64,000 bases of DNA from Dolichospermum sp. FACHB-1091 (GCF_014697585.1 NZ_JACJSB010000005.1:115557-179556); one strand, 5' to 3'. Shown: positions 45,622 to 53,970, counted from the stretch's first letter. The notes: generated by a model from the letters alone, not told the origin. Program-made: numbers and translations.

Positions 45622-46527
45622 ATGTCTACTAATTTATTAACAAATCCCGCTGCTGCATTTGGTGGTAAAGTACAGGAATATCCTTGGCAATGGGAAAATC
45701 AGGAATTACGAATAGTATATGAAACCCTTGGCCAAGGTTCACCCATTCTATTATTACCAGCCTTTAGCAGCGTTTCTACCAGGGCAGAAATGGCAGAATT
45801 AGCGAGATTACTCGCACCCCATTTTCAAGTCACAGTCATAGACTGGCCTGGGTTTGGTGACTCTTCCCGACTCGGTTTAGATTACAGACCAGTCATATAT
45901 CAGCAATTTTTGGCGGATTTTGTCAAATCTGTATTTAATAGGACAGTTTCCGTAATTGCTGCCGGTCATGCTACTGGTTATATTCTCGAACTAGCCTTTA
46001 AAGAACCGCAAATACTTAACAAAATTGTATTAATAGCTCCAACTTGGCGTGGACCTTTGCCAACAATGGGTGCAAGTCAGGAAATAGCGGCTATGGTACG
46101 GACAATTATCAGACTGCCCATTATTGGACAATTCCTGTATAAGCTCAATACAGCACGATCTTTTTTAAAATGGATGTATACTCGTCACGTTTTTAGTAAT
46201 GCTGACAAACTTACACCCAATTTTATCGCCAATAAATGGCAAACTACCCAAAAAACAGGAGCGAGATTTGCTTCAGCGGCTTTTGTCACAGGTAATATTG
46301 ACACCTTCTACACTCAATCAGAATTTCTTTCTCTAGCTCAATCTTTGTCTGTACCAATTATGGCGGTTATTGGCGCATCTAGTCCGACAAAATCACGTCA
46401 GGAAATGGACGCATTAGCAGCGTTACCAAAAATAGAGAGTGTGGTAGTTCCGGGTTCTTTAGGACTTCATGAAGAATTTCCAGCGGAGGTTTTTCAGTTT
46501 ATACTACCATTTTTAAATCGGTTATGA
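45622..46527 (+). CDS. Alpha/beta hydrolase-fold protein with altered nucleophile
   Basis: 301 residues. Fold recognised from ILLLPAFSSVSTRAEM, TVIDWPGFGDSS and VVVPGSLGLHEEFPAEV (late His). The nucleophile elbow reads A-A-G115-H-A117-T-G119: alanine replaces the catalytic Ser/Cys/Asp. It may therefore be a non-catalytic, binding or scaffolding member, or use another mechanism. 45 bases after the SufE-like gene, same strand, and 31 bases before the CobW gene, so co-transcription is possible. Confidence 0.85.
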   Translation: MSTNLLTNPAAAFGGKVQEYPWQWENQELRIVYETLGQGSPILLLPAFSSVSTRAEMAELARLLAPHFQVTVIDWPGFGDSSRLGLDYRPVIYQQFLADFVKSVFNRTVSVIAAGHATGYILELAFKEPQILNKIVLIAPTWRGPLPTMGASQEIAAMVRTIIRLPIIGQFLYKLNTARSFLKWMYTRHVFSNADKLTPNFIANKWQTTQKTGARFASAAFVTGNIDTFYTQSEFLSLAQSLSVPIMAVIGASSPTKSRQEMDALAALPKIESVVVPGSLGLHEEFPAEVFQFILPFLNRL

Positions 46528-46558
46528 TAGGCAAGATTATCAAAGTTGCTTTGACATT

Positions 46559-47530
46559 ATGATTAATTCAGAAACATTCAGTTCAATACCAGTAACCGTT
46601 TTAACTGGCTATTTAGGTGCTGGTAAAACCACCTTATTAAACCACATTCTTACCTACGAACATGGTAAAAAAGTCGCAGTTATTGTCAATGAATTTGGAG
46701 AAGTCGGTATTGATAATCAATTGGTAATTGATGCGGATGAAGAAATATTTGAAATGAATAATGGCTGTATTTGTTGTACAGTTAGAGGTGATTTAATTCG
46801 CATTATTGGCAACTTGATGAAACGCCGAGATAAGTTTGATCATTTAGTAATTGAAACCACTGGATTAGCTGATCCTGCACCTGTAATTCAAACCTTTTTT
46901 GTAGACGAAGATTTACAAAGTCAATTGTCATTAGATGCAGTGGTTACAGTTGTTGATTCCAAGCATATTTGGCAACATTGGGAAGCAGACGAAGCCCAGG
47001 AACAAATTGCTTTTGCTGATGTGATTTTATTGAATAAAACCGATTTAGTTACAGCAGAAGTTTTAGATGAATTAGAAACCCGGATTCGGTCAATGAATGC
47101 AATGGCAAAAATTTACCGCACTCATAATTCTCAATTAGCAATGTCAGCTTTATTAGGAGTAAAAGCATTTGATTTAGATCATGCTTTAGAAATTGATCCT
47201 AATTTCTTAGGAGAAGATGCTCATGTTCATGATGAAAGTGTTTATTCAGTTGCTATAGTATCACCAGGGACTATCAACGGTGAAAAATTAAATGCTTGGC
47301 TATCAGAATTACTCAGAAATCAAGGAACAGACATTTTCAGAATGAAGGGAATTTTGAATATTGAAAATGAAGATAACCGCTTTGTTTTTCAGGGAGTACA
47401 CATGATATTTGAAGGTAAAGTAGATAGACCTTGGAAAGCAAATGAACCTCGTAAAAATGAACTTGTATTTATTGGGAGAAATTTAGATGAAGTGCAGTTA
47501 AAAAAAGATTTCTTTGCCTGTATAAGTTAG
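46559..47530 (+). CDS. CobW/COG0523-family GTP-dependent metal chaperone
   Basis: 323 residues. P-loop GTPase that delivers a metal, in many cases zinc, to client enzymes. Walker A LTGYLGAGKTTLLNHIL at residues 15-31; metal-binding NNGCICCTVRGDLIRI (CxCC) near residue 73; ETTGLADPAPVIQTFF, VVDSKHIW, LLNKTDLV (GTP base), and the C-terminal domain VHMIFEGKVDRPWK and NELVFIGRNLDEVQLKKDF. The H-x-H pair in GEDAHVHDES may add metal ligands. It precedes a WD40 gene on the same strand. Confidence 0.92.
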   Translation: MINSETFSSIPVTVLTGYLGAGKTTLLNHILTYEHGKKVAVIVNEFGEVGIDNQLVIDADEEIFEMNNGCICCTVRGDLIRIIGNLMKRRDKFDHLVIETTGLADPAPVIQTFFVDEDLQSQLSLDAVVTVVDSKHIWQHWEADEAQEQIAFADVILLNKTDLVTAEVLDELETRIRSMNAMAKIYRTHNSQLAMSALLGVKAFDLDHALEIDPNFLGEDAHVHDESVYSVAIVSPGTINGEKLNAWLSELLRNQGTDIFRMKGILNIENEDNRFVFQGVHMIFEGKVDRPWKANEPRKNELVFIGRNLDEVQLKKDFFACIS

Positions 47531-47559
47531 GTAAATAAAATTCACAGCTATACAGATAA

Positions 47560-47609
47560 AACCCACCTGCGTGGGTTAAAAATCTAGTAAACTTAGTCCA
47601 CGCAGGTAG
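47560..47609. repeat. Hairpin repeat CCCACCTGCGTGGG, likely terminator
   Basis: AACCCAC CTGC GTGGGTT (7-bp stem) 30 bases after the CobW stop, then a second arm TCCACGCAGGTAG (47597-47609) complementary to the first, so two alternative foldings exist. The following TTGTGTAGTAGCGACTTCTA recalls a common cyanobacterial repeat. Confidence 0.55.
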
Positions 47610-47673
47610 ACTTTAATTGTGTAGTAGCGACTTCTAGTTGCTTAGTATTTCTGATCAATAAAAGATAACAAAT

Positions 47674-48717
47674 ATGAACCTAACAACCAGCAAATCTCCA
47701 GAATTTACTCAACACTATTCCACAAAACTTACAGATTATGTCACCGCTTTAGCTTGGTCTTCTCAAGGAGAAATACTGGCTGCTAGTTCTGCTGCTGGTG
47801 AAATTGTTTTATGGGAAAATCACCAATTAATCACCTTACAAACAGCTACAAATCAAGCAGTAAATTGTCTAGCATTTTCCCATGATGGTAAATATTTAGC
47901 CATTGGCGGACAAGATGGAAAAGTGAAAATTTGGTGCGAAAATCAATTAATTACAACTTTAGAAAATGCACCTGTTTGGGTTGATCAATTAGCATGGAGT
48001 CATACCAATAATCGCCTAGCTTTTAGTTTAGGACGTTATGTGCAAATTTGGGATGCAGACACATTAAAAGTTGTTGTCACCCTCAACTTTAATGATTCCT
48101 CTATTTTAGGAATTGACTGGCGTAAAGATGGCAAATATTTGGCTATTAATGGTTATAAAGGTGTAAAAATTTGGTCTACTCAAGATTGGAATGCAGAACC
48201 ATTTATCCTTTCCATACCTAGCGTTAGTATAACAACAATTTGGTCTGGGGATGGTGAATATTTAGCCTCTGGAAATATGGACCGAACTCTCACCGTTTTA
48301 CAATGGGAAAATCCTGATCCTTGGCTAATGCGCGGTTTTCCGGGAAAAATTCGTCAACTAGCTTGGTCAGACCTGAAAAACTCCACAGGTGCGCCAATTT
48401 TGGCTGCTTCCAGCGTTGAAGGCATAGTACTATGGGAGAAGTCCGTAGATGAATCTGTGGGTTGGGAAGCGCAAGTATTAACCAATCATGTAGATATTAT
48501 TCAAGCAATATCTTTTGCACCCCAAAGCTTGATTCTCGCTTCCGCTGGTGCTGACGGTTGGTTATGTTTATGGGATGAAAATAGGGAAGTATCACAGATT
48601 TTTACCGATACTGAAGCAGGTTTTTCTACTCTATCTTGGCATTCCCAAGGACAATTATTAGCCGCAGGTGGTGAACAAGGAGAATTAATTATTTTGTCGA
48701 CTTCTTTGGAGAATTGA
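47674..48717 (+). CDS. WD40-repeat protein
   Basis: 347 residues, seven propeller blades. Each blade has the S-x-D-G ... W-D/E pattern, for example LAFSHDGKYLAIGGQDGKVK, IDWRKDGKYLAINGYKGVKI, ISFAPQSLILASAGADGWLC, LSWHSQGQLLAAGGEQGELI. No signal peptide or other domain, so a cytoplasmic protein-interaction scaffold. Lies after the CobW gene (144 bases apart, with a hairpin between), suggesting a link with metal delivery that sequence alone cannot prove. Confidence 0.9.
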   Translation: MNLTTSKSPEFTQHYSTKLTDYVTALAWSSQGEILAASSAAGEIVLWENHQLITLQTATNQAVNCLAFSHDGKYLAIGGQDGKVKIWCENQLITTLENAPVWVDQLAWSHTNNRLAFSLGRYVQIWDADTLKVVVTLNFNDSSILGIDWRKDGKYLAINGYKGVKIWSTQDWNAEPFILSIPSVSITTIWSGDGEYLASGNMDRTLTVLQWENPDPWLMRGFPGKIRQLAWSDLKNSTGAPILAASSVEGIVLWEKSVDESVGWEAQVLTNHVDIIQAISFAPQSLILASAGADGWLCLWDENREVSQIFTDTEAGFSTLSWHSQGQLLAAGGEQGELIILSTSLEN

Positions 48718-48801
48718 AAATTAAAAATACCTTGAAATTTGCTATGGTGTTAATTAAGGTTTAATATTTTTGTATAGGTTGTTTGTAGATAATAGTAAAT
48801 T

Positions 48802-48978
48802 ATGACACCAGCACAAAAACAAGAAATCCTGAATTTACGGACATTAAAGTTAACACCAAAACAAATAGCCGGAAAACTAGGTATCAAAGTATTAGAAGTT
48901 AATGCAACGATTCACAATCAAGCAGAACAAAGGAGAATTATTTTTTATGAGTCGGTTTTAAGCGACTTTTGTTTTTAG
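48802..48978 (+). CDS. Small HTH-like protein, 58 residues, 3' end runs through a hairpin
   Basis: Residues 1-40 (TPAQKQEILNLRTLKLTPKQ, IAGKLGIKVLEVNATIHNQ) look like a helix-turn-helix (Q-I-A-x-K-L-G-I) as found at the start of longer cyanobacterial proteins. After residue 43 the frame passes through hairpin DNA (AGTCG ... CGACTTTTGTTTTT at 48949-48976), so the natural protein may be truncated here. Possibly a relic. Confidence 0.4.
   Translation: MTPAQKQEILNLRTLKLTPKQIAGKLGIKVLEVNATIHNQAEQRRIIFYESVLSDFCF
48949..48976 (+). terminator. Terminator-like hairpin within the end of the small HTH gene
   Basis: GAGTCGG TTTTAA GCGACT followed by TTTGTTTTT. A second hairpin AGACAGGGAAT TT ATTCCC ... 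CTGTCT follows at 48977-49005. Both fit transcription stop sites. Confidence 0.5.
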
Positions 48979-49206
48979 ACAGGGAATTTATTCCCTGGCT
49001 GTCTTATATAGACTGAGGTAGATTTAGTAAGTCTGTCATCTAAATATGGATATAAAAATAATTTAAAAACAGAAAATGAAAAACTACCTGATAATATCAA
49101 AAAATATCTCAGATAATAATCATTAGTATTAAATCGAAAGATATCGCCTGAATCCGATTCTATTAAAATAGAAAACCCAACCAACCCTTAAACAATATGC
49201 AAAGTA

Positions 49207-49459
49207 TCACCTGCATTTTACACAAAGACCAGATTCCAGATCATGAGTTTTCGCCAAACAGCAATAACAGATTTTAAAATAGTCTGTGTGTCCTTCTAAA
49301 ATTTCCCCCGGATTACAATCATCTTCATAACGAGCTAGTTTGACAATTTCTCCAATCAGATTTTGCTTCTTTTCTTGATCCAAATGATCAAACCAATGCT
49401 CACGTCTTGTAAATTGTAATCACTTCATTTAACATATAACTTCCGCTATGATTTGACAT
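49207..49459 (-). pseudogene. Frameshifted small zinc-ribbon protein gene
   Basis: From the ATG at 49459 the frame reads SNHSGSYMLNEVITIYKT and meets a stop (49400-49402). In the next frame the sequence continues as REHWFDHLDQEKKQNLIGEI, VKLARYEDDCNPGEILEGH, TDYFKICYCCLAKTHDLESG, LCVKCR, stop at 49207-49209. The joined product would be an 80-residue protein with C-Y-C-C ... C-V-K-C zinc ligands. One base change between about 49403 and 49420 separates the halves; sequencing error or true decay cannot be told apart. Ribosome-binding site GAGGAG lies 13 bases upstream. Confidence 0.6.
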
Positions 49460-49625
49460 ACAATTTACTCCTCTTGAAAAATTGAGAATGTCATATTATC
49501 CTAATATAGAACGAATGTACTTGTAGATAGGGTAAACAATTTTTATAAATGTAATTTTAGATACCATATATACAGTTAGCCTAGCGAGTCTAAAACAACA
49601 ATTCAGTTTAATAAAAATTATCACA
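49460..49625. promoter_or_regulatory. Shared upstream region of the zinc-ribbon relic and higBA
   Basis: 166 bases between divergent genes, very AT-rich. No -10/-35 pair is convincing. Confidence 0.25.
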
Positions 49626-49919
49626 ATGAGAATTATTGCTCGGAGTACCCTAAGAGAATATTGGCAAAAACATCCTGATACAGAACAGCCTTTAAAAGCA
49701 TGGTTTGATGATGCTTCCCGTGCAAATTGGCAAAGTCCATCAGATATTAAAGAAGTTTATGTTAATGCCAGTATTATTGCCAATAACCGAGTAATTTTTA
49801 ATATTAAAGGTAATAATTATCGTTTAATTATCCATATTCGTTATGAAATTGGCATTATTTTTATTCGCTTTATTGGTACTCATCAAGAATATGACAAAAT
49901 AGATGCTACTATTGTTTAA
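49626..49919 (+). CDS. higB: HigB-family type II toxin (mRNA interferase)
   Basis: 97 residues. The HigB_toxin family pattern is complete: STLREYWQKHPDTEQPLKAW, SPSDIKEVYVNASIIANNRV, IFNIKGNNYRLIIHIRYE, IFIRFIGTHQEYDKIDATIV, with the terminal H-x-x-Y-D-K-I-D signature. It would cleave translated mRNA. The partner gene starts 14 bases downstream with AAGGAGG before its start, but this partner lacks the usual DNA-binding domain. Confidence 0.9.
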   Translation: MRIIARSTLREYWQKHPDTEQPLKAWFDDASRANWQSPSDIKEVYVNASIIANNRVIFNIKGNNYRLIIHIRYEIGIIFIRFIGTHQEYDKIDATIV

Positions 49920-49933
49920 GGAGGCTTGATATT

Positions 49934-50230
49934 ATGAACTTAAAACCCATTAGAACAGAATCAGATCATCAACAGGCATTAAAAGAAATCGAACAAATTT
50001 TTGATGCTGAACCTAATACACCAGAATATGAGAAATTAGATATTTTAACGACTTTAGTAGAAGTCTATGAACAACAAAATTATCCTATTGATCCTCCATC
50101 TCCTATCGCAGCTATATTATATTATTTAGAAAGTCGTAATCAAGGAGTTTCTACTTTTATTGAAAATTTAAAATATCATGGAGTTAGTGAAGAAATAATT
50201 AATATAGCTTTAAATGAAATGACTGACTGA
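49934..50230 (+). CDS. HigA-like antitoxin lacking the HTH domain
   Basis: 98 residues. Residues 1-65 match HigA N-termini (LKPIRTESDHQQALKEIEQI, FDAEPNTPEYEKLDILTTLV, EVYEQQNYPIDPPSPIAAIL). After YYLESRNQ the expected Xre-type helix-turn-helix is replaced by a different helical tail (GVSTFIENLKYHGVSEEIIN, IALNEMTD). It may still bind the toxin but is unlikely to repress its own promoter in the classical way. The junction is smooth with no frameshift visible. Confidence 0.75.
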   Translation: MNLKPIRTESDHQQALKEIEQIFDAEPNTPEYEKLDILTTLVEVYEQQNYPIDPPSPIAAILYYLESRNQGVSTFIENLKYHGVSEEIINIALNEMTD

Positions 50231-50281
50231 TTATTGATTATCATGTCATCAAATAATTGCAGTCAGAGGTAAATTAAATCT

Positions 50282-50410
50282 ATGACCATAACTTATCAAA
50301 TAGACTTCAATATCTGGCTTGAAGAAACAGCCAAATTATTACTAGAAAATTGCTGGACAGAAATAGATAAAGAACATTATCAAATCTTCCCAATATTTGG
50401 ACATCGTTAA
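50282..50410 (+). pseudogene. DUF29-like fragment, 42 codons
   Basis: Reads TITYQIDFNIWLEETAKLLL ENCWTEIDKEHYQIFPIFGH R. The Y-x-x-D-x-x-x-W-x-x-E-x-A-x-L-L ... W-x-E-I-D-x-E-H pattern is the start of DUF29 proteins, which should continue for 90 more residues. Truncated after the E-H; gene relic. Family recognised from memory. Confidence 0.45.
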
Positions 50411-50506
50411 ACCTGCATTTAGATCCCCGACTTCTTTGATAAACTATCATTATTTACAAGAGATTAAATTAAGAAGTCAGAGATATTTAGCCTGAATTGA
50501 ATCACC

Positions 50507-51247
50507 CTAGAGAATTTGTGATAAAAATTTCTTAGTTCTCTCTTCTTTGGGATTAGTAAAAAAAGTGTCGGGGGTAGCAGATTCAACTAATAAACCGCTA
50601 TCCATTAGCACCACTCTATCAGCAACTTCTCGCGCAAATCCCACTTCATGGGTAACAACTACCATTGTCATTCCCTCACTAGCGAGATTTTGCATGACAT
50701 CTAAAACTTCTCTCACCATTTCTGGATCTAATGCTGATGTCGGTTCATCAAATAGCATAATCTTAGGTTGCATTGCTAATGCACGCGCTATAGCCACTCG
50801 CTGTTGTTGTCCACCAGATAATTGTCCGGGATATTTTTGTGCTTGTGCTAAAATTCCTACCCTTTCTAATAATTGCATTGCTAATTCTTCCGCTTTTACT
50901 TTGGATATTTTGCGGACATATATTGGCGCTAAGGTGATATTTTGTAAAACTGTTAAATGGGGGAATAAGTTAAATTGCTGAAATACCATTCCCACTTCTC
51001 GACGAATTGTTTCAATGTTTCTTAAATCATGACTGAGGATAATTCCGTCAATACTAATAATTCCTTTTTGATATGCTTCTAAAGCGTTAAATGTACGAAT
51101 AAAAGTTGATTTTCCTGAACCAGAAGGACCCATTAAAACAACTACTTCTCCTCTTTCTACACTTAAACTTACACCTTGGAGAACATGAAATTTACCATAC
51201 CATTTATGGACATTTTCGGCAATTATTATCGGTTTTGTTTCTGTCAT
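50507..51247 (-). CDS. bgtA: Amino-acid ABC transporter ATP-binding protein (BgtA)
   Basis: 246 residues. Powers the NatFGH importer; in Anabaena the same ATPase also serves the basic amino-acid system Bgt (established knowledge). Walker [22 protein letters not shown]-loop [14 protein letters not shown], signature [17 protein letters not shown], Walker [17 protein letters not shown]-loop [17 protein letters not shown]. Last gene of natF-natG-natH-bgtA but separated from natH by 260 bases that contain a duplicated copy of its own 5' end. Ribosome-binding site weak. Confidence 0.93.
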   Translation of the reverse strand: MTETKPIIIAENVHKWYGKFHVLQGVSLSVERGEVVVLMGPSGSGKSTFIRTFNALEAYQKGIISIDGIILSHDLRNIETIRREVGMVFQQFNLFPHLTVLQNITLAPIYVRKISKVKAEELAMQLLERVGILAQAQKYPGQLSGGQQQRVAIARALAMQPKIMLFDEPTSALDPEMVREVLDVMQNLASEGMTMVVVTHEVGFAREVADRVVLMDSGLLVESATPDTFFTNPKEERTKKFLSQIL

Positions 51248-51310
51248 ATTTTACTCTTTTTTTAATTTGAATTTTTTTTAACCAACCACAGAGGCACAGA
51301 GGACTCAGAG
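51176..51310. repeat. Tandem duplication of bgtA 5' region, copy 1 (the working gene)
   Basis: Bases 51176-51310 cover the first 24 codons of bgtA and about 60 bases upstream, including CCACAGAGGCACAGAGGACT. They recur at 51341-51468 with scattered changes. Confidence 0.9.
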
Positions 51311-51412
51311 TAAAAGAGGAAGAACTGTTAAGCTTATTCTTTGGAGAATATGAAATTTACGATACCATTTATGGGTATTTTCGGCAATTATTATCGGGTT
51401 TTTTTCTGTCAT
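51305..51412 (-). pseudogene. Duplicated 5' fragment of bgtA as a 35-codon ORF
   Basis: From the ATG at 51412: TEKNPIIIAENTHKWYRKFH, ILQRISLTVLPLLL, stop. The first 28 residues parallel those of BgtA ([29 protein letters not shown]) with seven changes. It stops where the duplication ends. It lies between natH and bgtA and would be translated as a short peptide just before bgtA if the operon is one transcript. Confidence 0.8.
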
Positions 51413-51468
51413 ATTTTACTTTTTTTGAATCTTTTTTAACCAACCACAGAGGCACAGAGGACTCAGAG
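51341..51468. repeat. Tandem duplication of bgtA 5' region, copy 2
   Basis: Matches 51176-51310 from TTGGAGAAYATGAAATTTAC to CAGAGGACTCAGAG. Small length differences in the T-runs. CCACAGAGGCACAGAGG is itself a common intergenic string in cyanobacteria. Confidence 0.9.
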
Positions 51469-51506
51469 TCACAAAGGAAGAGATGTTTTATTGAGTTTTA
51501 TTAAAA

Positions 51507-52652
51507 TTAATTATTTAATTGCTTTTCTAATTTTTTAGCAGCTAAGGACATTGAATAACAAAATAGCCAATAAATCAAACCAATAAATAAATATACTTCT
51601 GCATATCTTCCTAAAAATTGCGGTTGGGCTAATATGGAACGTGCCATTCCTGTTAATTCCACTAATCCCACTAATGATAAAAGTGATGTATCTTTAAATA
51701 AGCCAATAAATTGACCAACAATTGCGGGAATAACTGCCCGTAATGCTTGGGGTAATATTACTAATGTGAGTAATAAGGGTGTATTTAATCCTAGTGCTTT
51801 TCCTGCTTCTATTTGTCCCCTGGGAATTGATTGTAGTCCTCCGCGCACGTTTTCGGCCATGTATGCTGCACTAAATAATATTAGTCCCACCATACTTCTG
51901 AATAATCTATCTAAACGCAAATCTGCTGGTAAGAATAAAGGTAACATAACTTGGGCTAAAAACAAAATACCAATTAATGGTAATCCTCTGACAATTTCAA
52001 TATAAAGAATAGAAAACCACCGCACTACAGGTAAATTACTTGTTCTTCCTAATGCGAGTAAAACTCCTATGGGGAAGGAAAGCACAATACTAATTATTGC
52101 TATTAATAGGGTGAGTAATAAACCATTCCATAAATTTGTAGATACAGGTTGTAACCCTAAACCACCACCAATTAACCAGATAATTATCGGAAAGGATAAT
52201 AACCACATTAGGGAAAGCCAAGGTGTGATAATTTCAGCAAATTTTTGACCAATTATCACACCTAAAGTTATTAAACCTGTAATTAATAATAAAGACAAAC
52301 GACTAGTTAATGGGAAGGGTAAAATTAATAATAAAACCCCAACAATAAAACCAAAAATTAGAGAATTGCGTTTTGTGAATATTGCTTCTTTAGTAAATGC
52401 ACCCCCAGTAATTGAGGTTAAAGTTGTAGATATTCCCAAAACCAGCCAAATTCGCCAATATAAATTCTGGGGAAACCTTCCCACCAAAAATAAATGTAAA
52501 TTAACTGTAACTACTTGCCATTGTGCCTTAGTAATTAACCAAATTGCAAATCCTTGAAATAGCCAAAATAGAAAAATTGAACAAAAAACAGTTAATAAAC
52601 AATTGTACCAAGTATTAAACAGATTTTCTCTTAACCAAGTTAGTGTAATCAT
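51507..52652 (-). CDS. natH: Amino-acid ABC transporter permease NatH
   Basis: 381 residues, longer than usual HisQ/GlnP-type permeases because of an N-terminal extension with extra membrane segments (residues 15-38, 58-77, 90-135, 150-165). The canonical part (residues 170-375) has LLLTLLIAIISIVLSFPIGV, YIEIVRGLPLIGILFLAQ, MAENVRGGLQSIPRGQIEAG and the EAA loop AGKALGLNTPLLLTLVILPQ ALRAVIPAIV. Gene order and length match natH of Anabaena. A small unrelated gene sits between it and natG. Confidence 0.9.
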   Translation of the reverse strand: MITLTWLRENLFNTWYNCLLTVFCSIFLFWLFQGFAIWLITKAQWQVVTVNLHLFLVGRFPQNLYWRIWLVLGISTTLTSITGGAFTKEAIFTKRNSLIFGFIVGVLLLILPFPLTSRLSLLLITGLITLGVIIGQKFAEIITPWLSLMWLLSFPIIIWLIGGGLGLQPVSTNLWNGLLLTLLIAIISIVLSFPIGVLLALGRTSNLPVVRWFSILYIEIVRGLPLIGILFLAQVMLPLFLPADLRLDRLFRSMVGLILFSAAYMAENVRGGLQSIPRGQIEAGKALGLNTPLLLTLVILPQALRAVIPAIVGQFIGLFKDTSLLSLVGLVELTGMARSILAQPQFLGRYAEVYLFIGLIYWLFCYSMSLAAKKLEKQLNN

Positions 52653-52690
52653 AATAAAAATGTCAGTTGAATTAAGGTAAAAATATGCGA

Positions 52691-52948
52691 TTAAATGGTT
52701 GTTTGTCTTGCTTTAATCCTGTCACCAATTACTTTTTTGCGTACATCTCTATCTGACAAATCTCCTGATCCTTCTAGTAAGAATTGTGGATAACCACCCA
52801 TTCGTTCTAAAACTGTTTTAGCCGAAGTTGGATAATTGTTAACAGGTGTTTCCAATGATGAGATAAATTGTAAGACAAGTGGGATTTGTTGATCACTAAG
52901 ATTAGCGATCGCTTGTAAGAGTTCTTGCTGTAAATTGGCGGGGTACAT
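52691..52948 (-). CDS. Small antitoxin-like protein inside the nat operon
   Basis: 85 residues from the ATG at 52948 (an in-frame TTG at 52987 is less likely). N-terminal half YPANLQQELLQAIANLSDQQ, IPLVLQFISSLE is like DUF2281-type antitoxin starts; C-terminal half KTVLERMGGYPQFLLEGSGD, LSDRDVRKKVIGDRIKARQ is a basic tail seen in cyanobacterial antitoxin-like proteins normally followed by a PIN toxin. No toxin follows here: natH comes next. A remnant or stand-alone antitoxin inserted between natG and natH. Confidence 0.65.
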   Translation of the reverse strand: MYPANLQQELLQAIANLSDQQIPLVLQFISSLETPVNNYPTSAKTVLERMGGYPQFLLEGSGDLSDRDVRKKVIGDRIKARQTTI

Positions 52949-53020
52949 AGTGATTAATTGGTGTTGTGATGATGACAATTTTAGCAAATCTATCGCTCTT
53001 TGCGAATACTGCGGTTAATA

Positions 53021-53947
53021 TTATCTTTCCTTAATCTGTACAGAACGATTAAATAAATTCATGGTGAAAGAAATTATCAAACTCAACGTCAGATAGGTAA
53101 TCATAATTAACAGCATTACCTCTACAGCTTTTCCAGTTTGGTTAAAAGTCGTAGAAGCAACAAAATAAATATCAGGATAACCGATAGCGATCGCTAAACT
53201 GGAATTTTTTGTTAAACTCAGATATTGACTAGTTAATGGGGGAATAATCACCCTTAACGCTTGAGGAAAAATCACCAATTGCATTGCTAAACCTGGCTTT
53301 AAACCCAGAGATTTTGCTGCTTCCCATTGTCCTTGAGGAACTGATTTAATTCCCCCCCGCACAATTTCCGCAATAAACGCACCCGTGTAAAAAGTTAACC
53401 CTAATAACAAACTAGAAAACTCTGGAGACAAGGTAAACCAAGGAAATTCAATGCCATTTTGACTAAAGTTAGCGAAACCCAAAACAGAAATTTTATTTTC
53501 AGCTTTGGGGAAACTCAAGAAAATTGCAAAGTACCAAAATAGCAATTGTAATAATAATGGTGTATTCCGAAAAATCTCCACATAAACAAAACTAATTTTC
53601 CTGACTAACCAATTATCTGATAGTCTAGAAATCCCCGCAGTAATTCCCACAATTGTAGTTAATAATATACTCATTATTGCAATTCGTAAAGAATTAATTA
53701 ATCCCACTAATAAAGCATAATTATAAGCATCCGTTGGTTGATAATTAACGATAGTTTCACCAATATCAAAAGATGCTTGTTGCTTGAGAAAATTAAATCC
53801 AAATTGAATTCCTAATTGCTGTAAATTCCGTCTGACATTACTCCACAATATCACGACTATAACTACTGCTAGAAATACAAAAATTAACTGAATAGCATTT
53901 TGCCAAAAACGATGATCACGCCATAAAGGAGGTTTAGAATTAGTCAT
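53021..53947 (-). CDS. natG: Amino-acid ABC transporter permease NatG
   Basis: 308 residues. Polar amino-acid permease of the HisM/GlnP type. First membrane segment at 18-37 (AIQLIFVFLAVVIVVILWS), then YALLVGLINSLRIAIMSILL TTIVGI, EIFRNTPLLLQLLFWYFAIF, GAFIAEIVRGGIKSVPQGQW and the EAA loop EAAKSLGLKPGLAMQLVIFP QALRVIIPPL. Forms a heterodimer with NatH. Spaced 23 bases after natF. Confidence 0.92.
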   Translation of the reverse strand: MTNSKPPLWRDHRFWQNAIQLIFVFLAVVIVVILWSNVRRNLQQLGIQFGFNFLKQQASFDIGETIVNYQPTDAYNYALLVGLINSLRIAIMSILLTTIVGITAGISRLSDNWLVRKISFVYVEIFRNTPLLLQLLFWYFAIFLSFPKAENKISVLGFANFSQNGIEFPWFTLSPEFSSLLLGLTFYTGAFIAEIVRGGIKSVPQGQWEAAKSLGLKPGLAMQLVIFPQALRVIIPPLTSQYLSLTKNSSLAIAIGYPDIYFVASTTFNQTGKAVEVMLLIMITYLTLSLIISFTMNLFNRSVQIKER

Positions 53948-53970
53948 TATTTGAATTTAGTATTAAAATA

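Noticed and set aside
48975..49184. 69-codon - strand frame after the WD40 gene
   Set aside because: It starts inside hairpin DNA and shows no protein-like pattern.
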